DNA from: Phaeovulum vinaykumarii
GTDB lineage: Bacteria > Pseudomonadota > Alphaproteobacteria > Rhodobacterales > Rhodobacteraceae
Assembly: GCF_900156695.1 (NCBI RefSeq)
Contig: NZ_FTOM01000002.1
Location: forward strand, 372,001-436,000
Reading direction: 5' to 3'
Length of the DNA: 64,000 nt
Part shown: piece after piece, positions 8,731 through 18,232 of the stretch
Layout: each line of letters opens with the position of its first letter
How positions within the stretch are numbered: the stretch's first letter is position 1
Made by a program: the position numbers and the translations under genes
Notes under the pieces: generated by a model
Databases searched by the model: none
Told to the model about the DNA's origin: nothing
The model's input: the letters and a program-made list of their open reading frames with translations, nothing else

Positions 8731-9975
8731 TCAGATCAGGAATTCGGCCAGGGCCTCGTCCTCGGTGATGTCGCGCCAGGTCATCCCCGACGCCTCGAGC
8801 CCCGCGCGGATCCGGTCGAAATTCGCCGCATCGCGGGTTTCGATCCCGATCAGGACCGACCCGAAGTTCCGCGCCGATTTCTTCAGATATTCGAACCGCG
8901 CGATATCGTCGTCGGGGCCCAGCAGGTTCAGGAAGTCGCGCAGCGCGCCTGGCCGCTGCGGCAGGCGCAGGATGAAATATTTCTTCAGCCCGGCGAATTT
9001 CTGGGCGCGTTCCTTGACCTCGGGCAGGCGCTCGAAGTCGAAATTCCCCCCCGAGGTGACACAGACCACGGTCTTGCCGCGGATCTCGTCGGCCAGTTCG
9101 GGCAGCACGTCCACCGACAACGCCCCGGCCGGTTCGAGAACGATCCCCTCGACGTTGAGCATCTCGAGCATGGTGATGCAGATGCGGTCCTCGGGGGCGG
9201 CCAGCACCTGATCGGGGTGCGCCCAGGACAGCCGCTCGAAGGGAAGCGCGCCGATCCGCGCCACCGCCGCGCCATCCACGAAGCTGTTGACGCGGGGCAG
9301 GGTGACGGGGCCGCCGGCGTGCAATGCGGCCGCCAGGCTGGCCCCGCCCGCGGGTTCGACGAAGCGATAGGCGACGCTCGGCGCCACCTCGCGCAGATAG
9401 CCGGTCACGCCCGCGGCCAGCCCGCCCCCGCCCACCGGCAGGATCACCAGATCGGGCGCGCGGCCCAGCTGCACGAACATCTCCACCCCGACCGAGGCCT
9501 GACCCTCGATCACATGCGGGTCGTCGAAGGGGGCCAGGAAATCCGCGCCCGCCTCGGCGCAGAAGCCCTGGGCCGCGGCCAGCGTCTGGTCAAAGTAATC
9601 CCCCGTCAGCACGATCTCGACCGCGCCCTGGCCGAAGGTGCGGGTCTTGTCGATCTTCTGTTGCGGCGTGGTGACGGGCATGAAGATCGTGCCCCGGACC
9701 CCGAAGTGGCGGCAGGCATAGGCCACGCCCTGGGCATGGTTGCCGGCGCTGGCGCAGACGAAATGGTCGCGCGCGGGGTCTTCGCGCAGGCGGCGCATGG
9801 CGGTGAAGGCGCCGCGCAGCTTGTAGCTGCGCACGGGCGTCAGGTCTTCGCGCTTGAGCCAGATGTCGGCGCCGTAGCGGGCGGACAGGTGGTCGTTGCG
9901 CTGAAGCGGCGTGGGCTCGAACAGCGTGCGCAGCGCACGGGTGGCGGCCAGGGCGGATTGGGCGAAATCACTCAT
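8731..9975 (-). CDS. ilvA: Threonine ammonia-lyase (threonine dehydratase), isoleucine biosynthesis
   Basis: PLP enzyme converting L-threonine to 2-oxobutanoate and ammonia, the first committed step to isoleucine. 414 residues, matching the short IlvA form with one C-terminal regulatory ACT-like domain. The PLP lysine is K52 in SYKLRGA; a Ser/Gly-rich phosphate cradle VGGGGLAAG and an ASAGNHAQG segment are present. The C-terminal part, from about residue 330 (KKYFILRLPQRPGAL), is the ACT-like domain that usually binds isoleucine and valine. It is divergent from the ABC1-kinase gene with 178 bases between; no attenuator leader peptide was recognised. Confidence 0.93.
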   Translation of the reverse strand: MSDFAQSALAATRALRTLFEPTPLQRNDHLSARYGADIWLKREDLTPVRSYKLRGAFTAMRRLREDPARDHFVCASAGNHAQGVAYACRHFGVRGTIFMPVTTPQQKIDKTRTFGQGAVEIVLTGDYFDQTLAAAQGFCAEAGADFLAPFDDPHVIEGQASVGVEMFVQLGRAPDLVILPVGGGGLAAGVTGYLREVAPSVAYRFVEPAGGASLAAALHAGGPVTLPRVNSFVDGAAVARIGALPFERLSWAHPDQVLAAPEDRICITMLEMLNVEGIVLEPAGALSVDVLPELADEIRGKTVVCVTSGGNFDFERLPEVKERAQKFAGLKKYFILRLPQRPGALRDFLNLLGPDDDIARFEYLKKSARNFGSVLIGIETRDAANFDRIRAGLEASGMTWRDITEDEALAEFLI

Positions 9976-10153
9976 GCCGATGGAGTAGTCGCGCCGGGCC
10001 GCGCCGTCCAGTGGGGGCCGCGCCCGCGCGTCTGCGTGCGATCACGAGGGCGTCATTTTTGCCGTCAGCCATTGTCGGACGGGCCTGGCCTGCCTATGTG
10101 CGCCGTAATGTGCAAAAACATGCATATGAAATTCACCTTCACCGGAGGCCCCA

Positions 10154-11476
10154 ATGACCCATCGCAAGTTCGAAGCCCGCGGCCTTGCCGTGCCCTCGGG
10201 GCGGATCTCGCGGCTGGCGCGGTTCGGGACCATGGCCACGGGGATCGCCGGCGGCATGCTGGTCGACGGGGCGCGGCATCTGGCGCGGGGCGAGAAGCCG
10301 CGGGCCTCGGATCTGCTGCTGACCCCGGCCAATGCGATGCGCGTCACCCGCCAGCTGGCGCATCTGCGCGGCGCGGCGATGAAGATCGGCCAGCTGATGT
10401 CGATGGATGCCGGCGAGATGTTGCCGCCCGAGCTGTCCGAGATCCTGGGCCATCTGCGCGCCGAGGCCCATTACATGCCCGAAAAGCAGCTGCGTGCCGT
10501 CCTGACGCTGCAATGGGGCAAGAACTGGATGGAGCGGTTCGAAAGCTTCCCGTTCACGCCCATCGCCGCCGCCTCGATCGGGCAGGTGCACCGCGCGCGC
10601 ACCCGTGATGGCCGCGATCTGGCGATCAAGATCCAGTATCCGGGCGTGCGTCATTCCATCGACAGCGACGTGAACAACGTGGCCAGCCTGCTCAAGATGT
10701 CGGGCATCATGCCCAAGGACATCGACGTGGTGCCGATGCTGGCCGAGGCCAAGCGCCAGCTCCACGAGGAGGCCGATTATACCCGCGAGGGGCAATGCCT
10801 GGCCCGGTTCGGTGCGCTTCTGGAGGGCGAGACGGCCTTTGTCGTGCCGCGCCTGCATGAAGATCTGTCCACGGCGTCGGTGCTGGCCATGGACCATGTG
10901 TCGGGCGTGCCGATCGAAAGCCTGGTCTCGGCCGATCAGGAGGTGCGCGACCGCGTGATGCGCCTGTTGATCGAACTTCTCTTCCGCGAATTGTTCGAGT
11001 TCCGCATGATGCAGACCGACCCGAACTTCGCCAATTACCTGTATGACACCACCAGCCAGCGGGTCGTGTTGCTGGACTTCGGCGCCACGCGCGAATTCCC
11101 CGAGGAGATGACCGAACAATTCCGCCGCCTGATGCGCGCGGGGCTCGACGGCGACCGTGCGGCGGTGCGGGCGGCCTGTCTCGACATCGGCTTCTTCACC
11201 GAGACCACGCCCGAGCGCTACCAGAACGGGGTGCTCGACATGTTCGCGCTGTCGATGGAGCCCATCCGCAACGGCGGCGTCTATGACTTCTCGAATTCGG
11301 ATGTGGCGATGGAGATGCGCGACATGGGCATGGCGCTGGGCGCCGAGCGCGAATTCTTCCATATTCCGCCGATGGATACGCTGTTCCTGCAACGCAAGTT
11401 CGGCGGCGTCTACATGCTGGCCAGCCGGCTCAAGGCGCGGGTGGATGTGCGTGCGGCGATGGAGGCGCATCTCTGA
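10154..11476 (+). CDS. ABC1/UbiB-family atypical kinase
   Basis: 440 residues with the ABC1 (AarF/UbiB/COQ8) signature: an N-terminal KIGQLMSM (KxGQ) motif near residue 77, a [20 protein letters not shown] nucleotide-binding segment with the catalytic Lys, EADY, and the metal-binding [10 protein letters not shown] near residue 310. Family members support ubiquinone synthesis or lipid homeostasis and have ATPase activity. This one lacks the long C-terminal transmembrane helices of enterobacterial UbiB, so it is more like the COQ8-type proteins seen beside unrelated genes in alphaproteobacteria. A GGAGG site lies 5 bases ahead of the ATG. The argC gene follows 71 bases later on the same strand. 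Confidence 0.85.
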   Translation: MTHRKFEARGLAVPSGRISRLARFGTMATGIAGGMLVDGARHLARGEKPRASDLLLTPANAMRVTRQLAHLRGAAMKIGQLMSMDAGEMLPPELSEILGHLRAEAHYMPEKQLRAVLTLQWGKNWMERFESFPFTPIAAASIGQVHRARTRDGRDLAIKIQYPGVRHSIDSDVNNVASLLKMSGIMPKDIDVVPMLAEAKRQLHEEADYTREGQCLARFGALLEGETAFVVPRLHEDLSTASVLAMDHVSGVPIESLVSADQEVRDRVMRLLIELLFRELFEFRMMQTDPNFANYLYDTTSQRVVLLDFGATREFPEEMTEQFRRLMRAGLDGDRAAVRAACLDIGFFTETTPERYQNGVLDMFALSMEPIRNGGVYDFSNSDVAMEMRDMGMALGAEREFFHIPPMDTLFLQRKFGGVYMLASRLKARVDVRAAMEAHL

Positions 11477-11547
11477 ACGCGCGGAAAACCGTTGCACGTC
11501 GGGCAGCGCTGGGGCATCCCATCTCCGACCGCAGGAGGACGCATCCC

Positions 11548-12576
11548 ATGACCCATTCCATCGCCATCCTCGGGGCCTCGGGCTATACCGGCGCCGAACT
11601 GGTCCGGCTGATCGCCACGCATCCCCACATGCGCATCGCGGCGCTGACGGGGGACCGCAAGGCGGGCATGGCGATGGGCGATGTCTTTCCGTTCCTGCGC
11701 CATCTCGACCTGCCGGTGCTGACCCGGATCGAGGAGGTGGATTTCTCCGGCATCGACCTGGCCTTCTGCGCGCTGCCCCATGCCACCAGCCAGGCGGTGA
11801 TCGCGGCGCTTCCGCGTGACCAGAAGGTGGTGGACCTGTCCGCCGATTTCCGGCTGCGCGATCCGGCCGAATACGAGAAATGGTATGGCAAGCCGCATTC
11901 GGCACCCGATCTCCAGGCCGAGGCCGTCTATGGCCTGACCGAATTCTACCGCGACGAGATCCGCACCGCGCGGCTGGTGGCGGGCACGGGCTGCAATGCC
12001 GCGGCCGGCCAATATGCGCTGCGCCCGCTGATCGCGGCCGGGGTGATCGACCTTGACGAGATCATCATCGACCTCAAGGCGGGCGTGTCGGGGGCGGGAC
12101 GGTCGCTCAAGGAAAACCTGCTCCACGCCGAATTGTCGGGCGGAACCCATCCCTATTCGGCCGGCGGCACCCACCGCCACCTGGGCGAATTCGATCAGGA
12201 ATTCAGCCTGATCGCGGGCCGTCCGGTGCGGGTGCAGTTCACCCCCCATCTGATGCCCTTCAACCGCGGCATCCTGGTCACCGTCTATGTCCGCGGCACC
12301 CCCGAGGAGGTGCATGCGACACTGGCCACGGCCTATGCCGACGAGCCCTTCCTCCATGTCCTGCCGCTGGGCGGGCTGCCGTCGACCCGCGCGGTGGGGG
12401 GATCGAACTTCGTGCATGTCGGCGTGACCGGCGACCGCATTGCGGGGCGCGCGGTGGTGATGGTGGCGCTCGACAACCTGACCAAGGGGTCGTCGGGCCA
12501 GGCGATGCAGAACGCCAACCTGATGCTGGGGCTGGACGAGACCACGGGCCTGATGGGCGCGCCGGTCTTCCCGTAG
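11548..12576 (+). CDS. argC: N-acetyl-gamma-glutamyl-phosphate reductase
   Basis: Third step of arginine biosynthesis: NADPH-dependent reduction of N-acetylglutamyl phosphate to the semialdehyde. 342 residues, the usual type 1 ArgC length. The nucleotide-binding loop [12 protein letters not shown] is at residues 7-18, the catalytic Cys is C149 in [11 protein letters not shown], and the conserved [14 protein letters not shown] and [10 protein letters not shown] segments follow. The ATG has a GGAGGA site (around 11534) ahead of it. Other arg genes are not in the window. ccmE starts 39 bases downstream. Confidence 0.95.
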   Translation: MTHSIAILGASGYTGAELVRLIATHPHMRIAALTGDRKAGMAMGDVFPFLRHLDLPVLTRIEEVDFSGIDLAFCALPHATSQAVIAALPRDQKVVDLSADFRLRDPAEYEKWYGKPHSAPDLQAEAVYGLTEFYRDEIRTARLVAGTGCNAAAGQYALRPLIAAGVIDLDEIIIDLKAGVSGAGRSLKENLLHAELSGGTHPYSAGGTHRHLGEFDQEFSLIAGRPVRVQFTPHLMPFNRGILVTVYVRGTPEEVHATLATAYADEPFLHVLPLGGLPSTRAVGGSNFVHVGVTGDRIAGRAVVMVALDNLTKGSSGQAMQNANLMLGLDETTGLMGAPVFP

Positions 12577-12580
12577 GCTG

Positions 12581-12607
12581 ACGACGACGAGGAGGAGGAG
12601 GAGAGGG
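12581..12607 (+). repeat. GAC/GAG triplet run forming an extended ribosome-binding site for ccmE
   Basis: Three GAC-type triplets run into about five GAG/GGA triplets and then AGAGGGG, ending 8 bases ahead of the ccmE ATG. The stretch offers several overlapping Shine-Dalgarno matches. It is a simple repeat that could change length by slippage. Confidence 0.7.
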
Positions 12608-12615
12608 GAACCGCC

Positions 12616-13065
12616 ATGAAAAGCCTAAAGAAGACGCGCCGGGTGCAGGTGCTGTTGATCACCACGGTGGCGCTTGTGCTGTCCTTTGCCCTGATCTTCT
12701 ATGCGATGGGCGACGGCATCAATTTCTACCGCTCGCCCAGCGAGATCGCCGCCGAGCCGCCGCCGCCCACCGAGACCTTCCGCATCGGCGGTCTGGTCGA
12801 GCAAGGCAGCCTCGTGCGCGGGCAGGGCGAGACGGTGTCCTTCCGCGTCACCGATGGCGGCGCCACGGTCCCGGTGCGCTTTACCGGCGTGTTGCCCGAT
12901 CTCTTCGGCGAGAATCAGGGCATGATCGGCACCGGCAAGCTGGTTGACGGCACCTTCATCGCCTCGGAGATCCTGGCCAAGCACGACGAGGATTACATGC
13001 CGCGCGAGGTCATCGATTCGCTCAAGGAGCAGGGTCTCTACAAGGAACCCCCGGCCGGGAGCTGA
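12616..13065 (+). CDS. ccmE: Cytochrome c maturation heme chaperone CcmE
   Basis: 149 residues. CcmE is a periplasmic, membrane-anchored protein that carries heme covalently and hands it to apocytochromes c. One N-terminal membrane helix spans about residues 11-31, followed by an OB-fold beta domain. The heme-binding motif is AKHDEDYMP, with the covalent His at 123; the family's HDExY pattern is intact. It stands apart from other ccm genes here, after argC, as in other Rhodobacteraceae. The gene converges on zapE with only 3 bases between stops. Confidence 0.93.
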   Translation: MKSLKKTRRVQVLLITTVALVLSFALIFYAMGDGINFYRSPSEIAAEPPPPTETFRIGGLVEQGSLVRGQGETVSFRVTDGGATVPVRFTGVLPDLFGENQGMIGTGKLVDGTFIASEILAKHDEDYMPREVIDSLKEQGLYKEPPAGS

Positions 13066-13068
13066 CCC

Positions 13069-14139
13069 CTAGTCCCGCGCCCAGTCGTCCGATTGCATCT
13101 CGCGCAGGCGGCTGGCGGTGCGCTCGAATTCGAAGGTGCCGGTGCCCTCGATGTAGAGACGTTCGGGGATATCGGCGGCCGAGGCGATCAGGCGCACCCG
13201 CGCTTCGTAAAGCGCGTCGATCAAGGTGACGAAGCGCTTGGCCTCGTTGAAGTTGGCCGCCGACAGGATCGGGATGCCCTCGAGGATCAGCACCCGCACC
13301 GCCCCCGCCAGCGCGAGGAAATCCCCCGGTCCCAGCGGCCGGCCGCAAAGTTCCCAGAAATCGGCGCGCACCACGCCCGCGGCATGCCGGTCGAACACCA
13401 GTTCGCGCCCCGACACGTCCAGCCGCAGCGGCGTGGGCGCCGTCCCTTCGGTCAGTTCCGCCCAGCGCTGCGCAAGGCCCTTGGCGGCGGTGGCATCGGC
13501 GGGGGTGAAATAGACCTGAAGACCGCCCGCGCGCCCCTGCCGGTAATCGGTGGGCGAGGCGATCGCATGCACCTCCATCCGCGCGCGCAAGAGCGCGATG
13601 AAGGGCAGGAACAACTGCCGGTTCAGCCCGTTCTTGTAGAGATCCTCGGGCACCCGGTTCGAGGTGGTGACCACCGTCACCCCCAGATCGGTGATGCATT
13701 CGAAGAGCCGCCCCACGATCATCGCATCGGCGATGTCGGTGATCTGCATCTCGTCGAGACACAGCACCCGCGCGCGTTCGGCCACGGCCTGCGCCACCGG
13801 CAGGATCGCGTCCTGCACGCCGGACTTGCGCACCTCGGCCAGGCGCTTCTGGACGTCTTGCATGAAGGCGTGGAAATGCACCCGCTCGACCGGCGCCTCG
13901 ACCGCCTTGGCAAAGAGATCCATCAGCATGGACTTGCCGCGCCCGACGCCGCCCCACAGATAAAGTCCGCGCGGGGCCTCGACCTTCTTGCGCGAGAACA
14001 GCCCGCGTTTGGGCGGCGGCGCCTCCAGCGCCTCCTGAAGGCGCGCCAGATGCGCAAGCGCGCTGCGCTGGCCGGGGTCGGCCTTCAGCAGACCGGCGCG
14101 GACCTGCGCCTCGTACATATCGGTGACCCTGCGACTCAT
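13069..14139 (-). CDS. zapE: AFG1-family ATPase, cell division protein ZapE
   Basis: A P-loop ATPase of the AFG1/ZapE family, implicated in Z-ring dynamics under stress in bacteria and in mitochondrial protein quality control in eukaryotes. Walker A is WGGVGRGKSMLMD and Walker B is VLCLDEMQITDIADA; the family signature VTTSNRVPEDLYKNGLNR follows. I chose the ATG at 14139 (356 residues), since it leads straight into the conserved VTDMYEAQVRAGLL start; the frame stays open to 14271 with further ATGs at 14151 and 14220, and no start has a convincing ribosome-binding site. It converges on ccmE and is divergent from the DUF4170 gene. Confidence 0.88.
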   Translation of the reverse strand: MSRRVTDMYEAQVRAGLLKADPGQRSALAHLARLQEALEAPPPKRGLFSRKKVEAPRGLYLWGGVGRGKSMLMDLFAKAVEAPVERVHFHAFMQDVQKRLAEVRKSGVQDAILPVAQAVAERARVLCLDEMQITDIADAMIVGRLFECITDLGVTVVTTSNRVPEDLYKNGLNRQLFLPFIALLRARMEVHAIASPTDYRQGRAGGLQVYFTPADATAAKGLAQRWAELTEGTAPTPLRLDVSGRELVFDRHAAGVVRADFWELCGRPLGPGDFLALAGAVRVLILEGIPILSAANFNEAKRFVTLIDALYEARVRLIASAADIPERLYIEGTGTFEFERTASRLREMQSDDWARD

Positions 14140-14299
14140 GGGCTGGCGCATACCCCGAAGGCGGGGCGCGTGGAAAGCCAAAATGCCGCGCCGCGGCGCC
14201 ATTTGCGGTTGCGTGGCCATGGTGCCGCTACCGGCCCTTGAGCGGGTCGCGCCCATGACATAGGGTCGCACCCGTCAGCCATGTCAGGGACAGCACAGA

Positions 14300-14545
14300 A
14301 TGAAACAGCGTCTGCATCTGGTTTTCGGGGGCGATCTGATCGACCCTTCGCGCACCGAGTTCAAGAATACCGACGACATCCACATCGTCGGCATCTTCCC
14401 CGATTACGCCAGCGCCTATTCCGCCTGGAAGGCCGAGGCCCAGCGCACCGTGGACAACGCCCACACCCGTTATTTCATTGCCCACCTGCACCGGCTGCGT
14501 GACGAGGAGCAACCCGCCTCCTCGACCGAGGAACTGGGCGGCTGA
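14300..14545 (+). CDS. DUF4170 family small protein
   Basis: 81 residues, matching the short DUF4170 family common in alphaproteobacteria (LHLVFGGDLIDP start, DIHIVGIFPDYASAY, WKAEAQRTVDNAHTRYFIAH). No signal peptide or membrane segment; function unknown. It sits 3 bases ahead of the waaA-like gene and lpxK, a grouping that hints at a role beside lipopolysaccharide core assembly, though nothing in the sequence proves it. Confidence 0.85.
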   Translation: MKQRLHLVFGGDLIDPSRTEFKNTDDIHIVGIFPDYASAYSAWKAEAQRTVDNAHTRYFIAHLHRLRDEEQPASSTEELGG

Positions 14546-14548
14546 GCC

Positions 14549-15865
14549 ATGGGCCCGCTTGGCGGGCTGTTCGCCAGCGTCCCGCTTGCGCTGCCCGAGG
14601 GAGAGGGCAGCCCGCGGCTGTGGCTGGTGGCGACCGAACCCGGAGCCCAGGGCGCCGCGGCCGAGCTGGCCCGGCAAATCCACCGGATCGAGCCCGAGGC
14701 CCAGCTGGCGCTGTGTCTGGTGGGGCGGGCGGAGGCGCCGGCCGATCCGACGCCGCCGCCCGGAACGCTGCAACGTCTTGACGAAGTGCCGGGCGCGGGG
14801 CCGGTGTCGCGGTTCCTGCGCCGCTGGCGCCCGGACCTGATCGTCCTGCTGGGGCATGCGCTGCCCGATACCCTGATCGGCGAGGCCCAGGCCGCGGGCG
14901 TGCCGCTGGCGCTGGCCGATGCGCGCATTTCGCTGCCGCAGAAACCCTCGCGCAGGCGGCGTCCGGCGGGCTCGGCGGGGGAATTGGCCGGCCGCGTAAC
15001 GGGGACGGCGGCGGGCCCGGCCATCGTGCCCCAGGGCAGCCTGCTGCGCGGCCCGCGCCAAAGCCGGACCGCCACGCTTCTGGGCCGGATCGGGCGGTTC
15101 TGGCTGCGCGATGCGGCCTCGGCCAGCGCGCTTCAGGCGTTGGGGATCGCGCCCGAACGGATCGCCCATCCCGGCACCATCACCGACGCCCCCGAGCCCC
15201 TGTCCTGCACCGAGGCCGAGCGCGCGGCGCTGGCCGAATTGCTGCGCGCGCGGCCGGTCTGGCTGGCGGCGGGGCTGCCCGCGGCCGAACTGGACTGGGT
15301 GCTGCGCGCGCATCTCAATGGCTTGCGGCATGCGCATCGGCTGCTGCTGATCCTGGTGCCGGCCGACCCCGCCGAGGCCGAGACGCTGGCCGATCACTGC
15401 GCGGCCGAGGGGCTTGCGGTGGCGCGCCGGGCGCGCGATGAAGAGCCCGAGGAAGACATCCAGGTTCTGGTGGCGGGAGATCAGGTCGAGATGGGGCTGT
15501 GGTATCGCTTGGCGCCCTTGTGCTGGATGGGCGGCACCGGCCGGGGCGCGGGCTCGACCCGCGCCCCCTTCGAGGCCGCGGCGCTGGGTTCGGCCATCAT
15601 CCACGGGCCGCGCGTCGACCCCTATGCCGGCCAATATGCCCGTCTGGCCGCGGCGCGCGCGATGCGTCTGGTGGCCGGGCCGGCGGCGCTGGCCGATGCG
15701 GTGACCGACCTTCTGGCCCCCGACAAGGCCGCCCTTCTGGCGCATAACGCCTGGGCCTCGTGCTGCGCGGGGGCGGGGGTGGCGCAGCGGGTGGCCGAGG
15801 ATGTCCTCGATCACGTCGACGCGCTGCATGCCGTGCCGCCGCGGCCGCGCGGGGGGGCGGGCTGA
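14549..15865 (+). CDS. waaA: 3-deoxy-D-manno-octulosonic acid (Kdo) transferase-like glycosyltransferase
   Basis: 438 residues, the expected length for KdtA/WaaA, which moves Kdo from CMP-Kdo to lipid A precursor at the inner membrane. Visible family features are an N-terminal Rossmann-like half with RPDLIVLLG, the central ALADARIS (acceptor region), a [16 protein letters not shown] segment, and a C-terminal [23 protein letters not shown] donor-binding region with PFEA. The usual N-terminal membrane anchor is not obvious, and the sequence diverges from textbook WaaA, so substrate specificity is inferred mainly from the neighbouring lpxK. The stop overlaps the lpxK start by one base. Confidence 0.8.
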   Translation: MGPLGGLFASVPLALPEGEGSPRLWLVATEPGAQGAAAELARQIHRIEPEAQLALCLVGRAEAPADPTPPPGTLQRLDEVPGAGPVSRFLRRWRPDLIVLLGHALPDTLIGEAQAAGVPLALADARISLPQKPSRRRRPAGSAGELAGRVTGTAAGPAIVPQGSLLRGPRQSRTATLLGRIGRFWLRDAASASALQALGIAPERIAHPGTITDAPEPLSCTEAERAALAELLRARPVWLAAGLPAAELDWVLRAHLNGLRHAHRLLLILVPADPAEAETLADHCAAEGLAVARRARDEEPEEDIQVLVAGDQVEMGLWYRLAPLCWMGGTGRGAGSTRAPFEAAALGSAIIHGPRVDPYAGQYARLAAARAMRLVAGPAALADAVTDLLAPDKAALLAHNAWASCCAGAGVAQRVAEDVLDHVDALHAVPPRPRGGAG

Positions 15866-16860
15866 TGCGCGCGCCCGACTTCTGGTATCCGCTGCCCGGC
15901 CGCGGCCCCGACTGGCGCGCGCGGGCGCTGGCGCCGCTGGGGCGGGTCTATGCGCAGGCCACGGCGCGGCGCCTGCGCCGCGAGGGCGCGCGCGTCGGCG
16001 TGCCGGTGATCTCGGTCGGCAACATCAACGCCGGCGGCACCGGCAAGACCCCCACCGTGATCGCGCTTGTCCAGATGCTGACGGCGCGCGGCATCACCGC
16101 CCATGTCGTCAGCCGCGGCCATGGCGGGCGGCTCGAGGGGCCGGTGCGCGTGGACGAACGCCGCCACCGGGCCGAGGACGTGGGCGACGAGCCCCTTCTG
16201 ATCGCGGCCTTCGCGCCGGTCTGGGTGGCGCGCGACCGTGCCTCGGGCGCGCAGGCGGCCATCGCCGCCGGGGCGCAGGCGCTGATCCTGGACGACGCGC
16301 ATCAGAACCCCGCGCTGGCACGGGATCTGAACCTTGTCGTGGTGGATGCCGCGCGCGGTTTCGGCAACGGGCTGTGCATCCCCGCCGGCCCGCTGCGCGA
16401 ACCTGTCGCTGCGGGCCTTGCGCGCGCCGATCTGGTGCTGAGCGTCGGCGCCGAGGCCGCCCAGCGTGCCTTCACCGCCCGCTGGGGGGCCGATCTGGGC
16501 GCTCTGCCGCGGCTGGAGGGGGCGCTCGAGCCGCTCCAGACCGGCATGGACTGGGAGGGGACGCCCGTCCTGGCCTTTGCCGGGATCGGCCACCCCGAGA
16601 AGTTCTTTCACACGCTCGAGGGGCTGGGCGCGGTGCTGGTGCGGCGGCTCGCGCTCGACGATCACCAACCCTTCGCGCCGGCGCTGCTGACCCGGCTCGA
16701 GACCGAGGCGCGGCTGACCGGCGCGCAGCTGGTCACCACCGAGAAGGACGCCGCGCGCCTGCCGCCGGCCTTCCGGCCCAAGGTGCTGGCGCTGCCGGTG
16801 CGGATGGTGCTGCGCGATCCCGCCCCGCTTGTGTCGGCGCTGGCGCGGCTGGGCCTCTAG
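15865..16860 (+). CDS. lpxK: Tetraacyldisaccharide 4'-kinase (lipid A biosynthesis)
   Basis: LpxK phosphorylates the 4' position of the lipid A disaccharide at the inner membrane. 331 residues from the ATG that overlaps the waaA stop; the frame is open further upstream but the N-terminus MRAPDFWYP is the canonical LpxK start. Walker A is AGGTGKT at residues 56-62, followed by [18 protein letters not shown] and [11 protein letters not shown], all LpxK signatures. It is the last gene of the DUF4170-waaA-lpxK run and converges on the dsbA-like gene 8 bases away. Confidence 0.93.
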   Translation: MRAPDFWYPLPGRGPDWRARALAPLGRVYAQATARRLRREGARVGVPVISVGNINAGGTGKTPTVIALVQMLTARGITAHVVSRGHGGRLEGPVRVDERRHRAEDVGDEPLLIAAFAPVWVARDRASGAQAAIAAGAQALILDDAHQNPALARDLNLVVVDAARGFGNGLCIPAGPLREPVAAGLARADLVLSVGAEAAQRAFTARWGADLGALPRLEGALEPLQTGMDWEGTPVLAFAGIGHPEKFFHTLEGLGAVLVRRLALDDHQPFAPALLTRLETEARLTGAQLVTTEKDAARLPPAFRPKVLALPVRMVLRDPAPLVSALARLGL

Positions 16861-16867
16861 GACGCGC

Positions 16868-17551
16868 TCAGAGCGCGCCCAGCTTCTCGTCGATGACCTT
16901 CTTCAGCTCGGTCCAGGGCATGTTGGAATATTTCTCGCCGTTGATGATGAAGGTCGGCGTGGCGTCGATCTCGTCGGCCGAGGCGGTGGCCTGATAGGTC
17001 GTCACCAGGCTGCGGGCCAGATCGGCGTCGGCCAGGCATTCCTCGATCCGCTCGGGCGTGAGGCCTGCCTTGCGGCCCTGCTTGCGCAGCCCCTCGGCGA
17101 TCGAGGCCTCGGTGCCCTCGCCGATCCAGGCGCGCTGATCGTGGAAGATCATGCCCGACAACGGGTAATACTTGTCCTCGCCCCCACAGCGCGCCAGCAT
17201 CCCGGCCCACAGGCCGAATTTCTCGAAATAGACCTCGCGCAGGATGAATTTCACCTGGCCGCTGTCGATGTATTCGGCCTTGAGCCTGGGGAAGACCTCG
17301 TCGTGGAAGCGCGCGCAATGCGAACAGGTATACGAGGCATATTCGATCACCGTGATCGGCGCGCTGGCCTCGCCCATGACCATGTCGGGCAGGACGTCGG
17401 CGGCATCGGGCTGCGCGCCGGCTTCCTGGGCCACGGCGGCCAGCGACAGCCCGGAACTGGCATTGCTGCGTTCCAGCCACAGGCCGCCACCGGCCAGGAG
17501 GGCCGCGCCCATTGCGGCGGCGATCAGGACTTGGGAGGTGCGTGCGATCAT
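16868..17551 (-). CDS. DsbA-family thiol:disulfide interchange protein (periplasmic)
   Basis: 227 residues. An N-terminal hydrophobic signal or anchor (about residues 8-25) is followed by a DsbA/DsbG thioredoxin fold with active site CSHC at 76-79. The cis-Pro loop is in DATPTFIING, preceding the C-terminal SNMPWTELKKVIDE helix. The protein likely oxidises or isomerises disulfides in the periplasm. Its ATG overlaps the stop of the DciA-like gene by 4 bases, so the two are co-translated. DsbA-like thioredoxin_4 proteins paired with DUF721 are common in Rhodobacteraceae. Confidence 0.9.
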   Translation of the reverse strand: MIARTSQVLIAAAMGAALLAGGGLWLERSNASSGLSLAAVAQEAGAQPDAADVLPDMVMGEASAPITVIEYASYTCSHCARFHDEVFPRLKAEYIDSGQVKFILREVYFEKFGLWAGMLARCGGEDKYYPLSGMIFHDQRAWIGEGTEASIAEGLRKQGRKAGLTPERIEECLADADLARSLVTTYQATASADEIDATPTFIINGEKYSNMPWTELKKVIDEKLGAL

Positions 17552-18141
17552 GACTTGGCCTTTCCTTCTGCGGGGCGGGGGCTGGCCCCGCGGGCGTAGA
17601 TGTTCTGTCCCAGCCGTTCTAGGGCTGCGCGCAGGCCCGGATCGCGGACCGCGGCGGCCTCGGCGCTGGCGCGGGCCGCAACGGCCGGGTCCGGGGGGGG
17701 CGGGGCCGCGGCCGAGGGCGCGCGCGCCGCGGCAAAGACGGCCTGACCTTCGGCAAAACCCGTCGGCGCGGTCTGCGTCAGCACCACGCGCGAGACGGCA
17801 TTATAGCCATAGGCGGCGTTGACGCGGGTGCGGATCACCTCGCGCTGCATCTCGAGAACCGGCGCCTGCGCGCCCGTGGTCAGAAGCGTCAGCGTGGCGC
17901 CCATCCCCTGGCGGGCATAGCTGACCCGGACCGGACGGCAGGCGGCGGCGATCTCGGGGCCGACGATCTCGGGCCAGTGGGTCAGGATGCGCGGCACCGA
18001 GAAGCCCCGCGCTTCGGCCGCGCCCCGGATCCGCGCCCGCATCAGCTGCGCCGCGGCCTCGAAGCCGCGCAGACGCCGCCCCGTGACGCGTGCGGCGCGG
18101 GGGGTCGAGGCTGTGCGGGGCGTTTCCGTCTCGGTGCTCAT
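17548..18141 (-). CDS. DciA-like protein (DUF721)
   Basis: 197 residues. The N-terminal half carries the DUF721/DciA core (LTHWPEIVGPEIAAACRPVR, a KH-like fold); DciA helps load the replicative helicase in bacteria that lack DnaC or DnaB-loader homologues. The C-terminal part, after about residue 120, is Ala/Pro-rich and probably flexible. The first gene of a two-gene unit with the DsbA-like gene, divergent from mutY with 91 bases between. The family assignment is fairly firm; the helicase-loading role is inherited from family knowledge. Confidence 0.78.
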   Translation of the reverse strand: MSTETETPRTASTPRAARVTGRRLRGFEAAAQLMRARIRGAAEARGFSVPRILTHWPEIVGPEIAAACRPVRVSYARQGMGATLTLLTTGAQAPVLEMQREVIRTRVNAAYGYNAVSRVVLTQTAPTGFAEGQAVFAAARAPSAAAPPPPDPAVAARASAEAAAVRDPGLRAALERLGQNIYARGASPRPAEGKAKS

Positions 18142-18232
18142 GGTCTTTGCCGTCCTGACGGCTATCTATATGCGCCGGCGCGGCCCTGCGGCCAGCGTCT
18201 TTGACATGGATCGGCGAAAACGGGCCTGAAGA

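Noticed and set aside
9976-10153. Search for an ilvA attenuator or leader peptide
   Set aside because: No short frame rich in Ile, Leu or Val codons and no alternative hairpins were visible ahead of ilvA.
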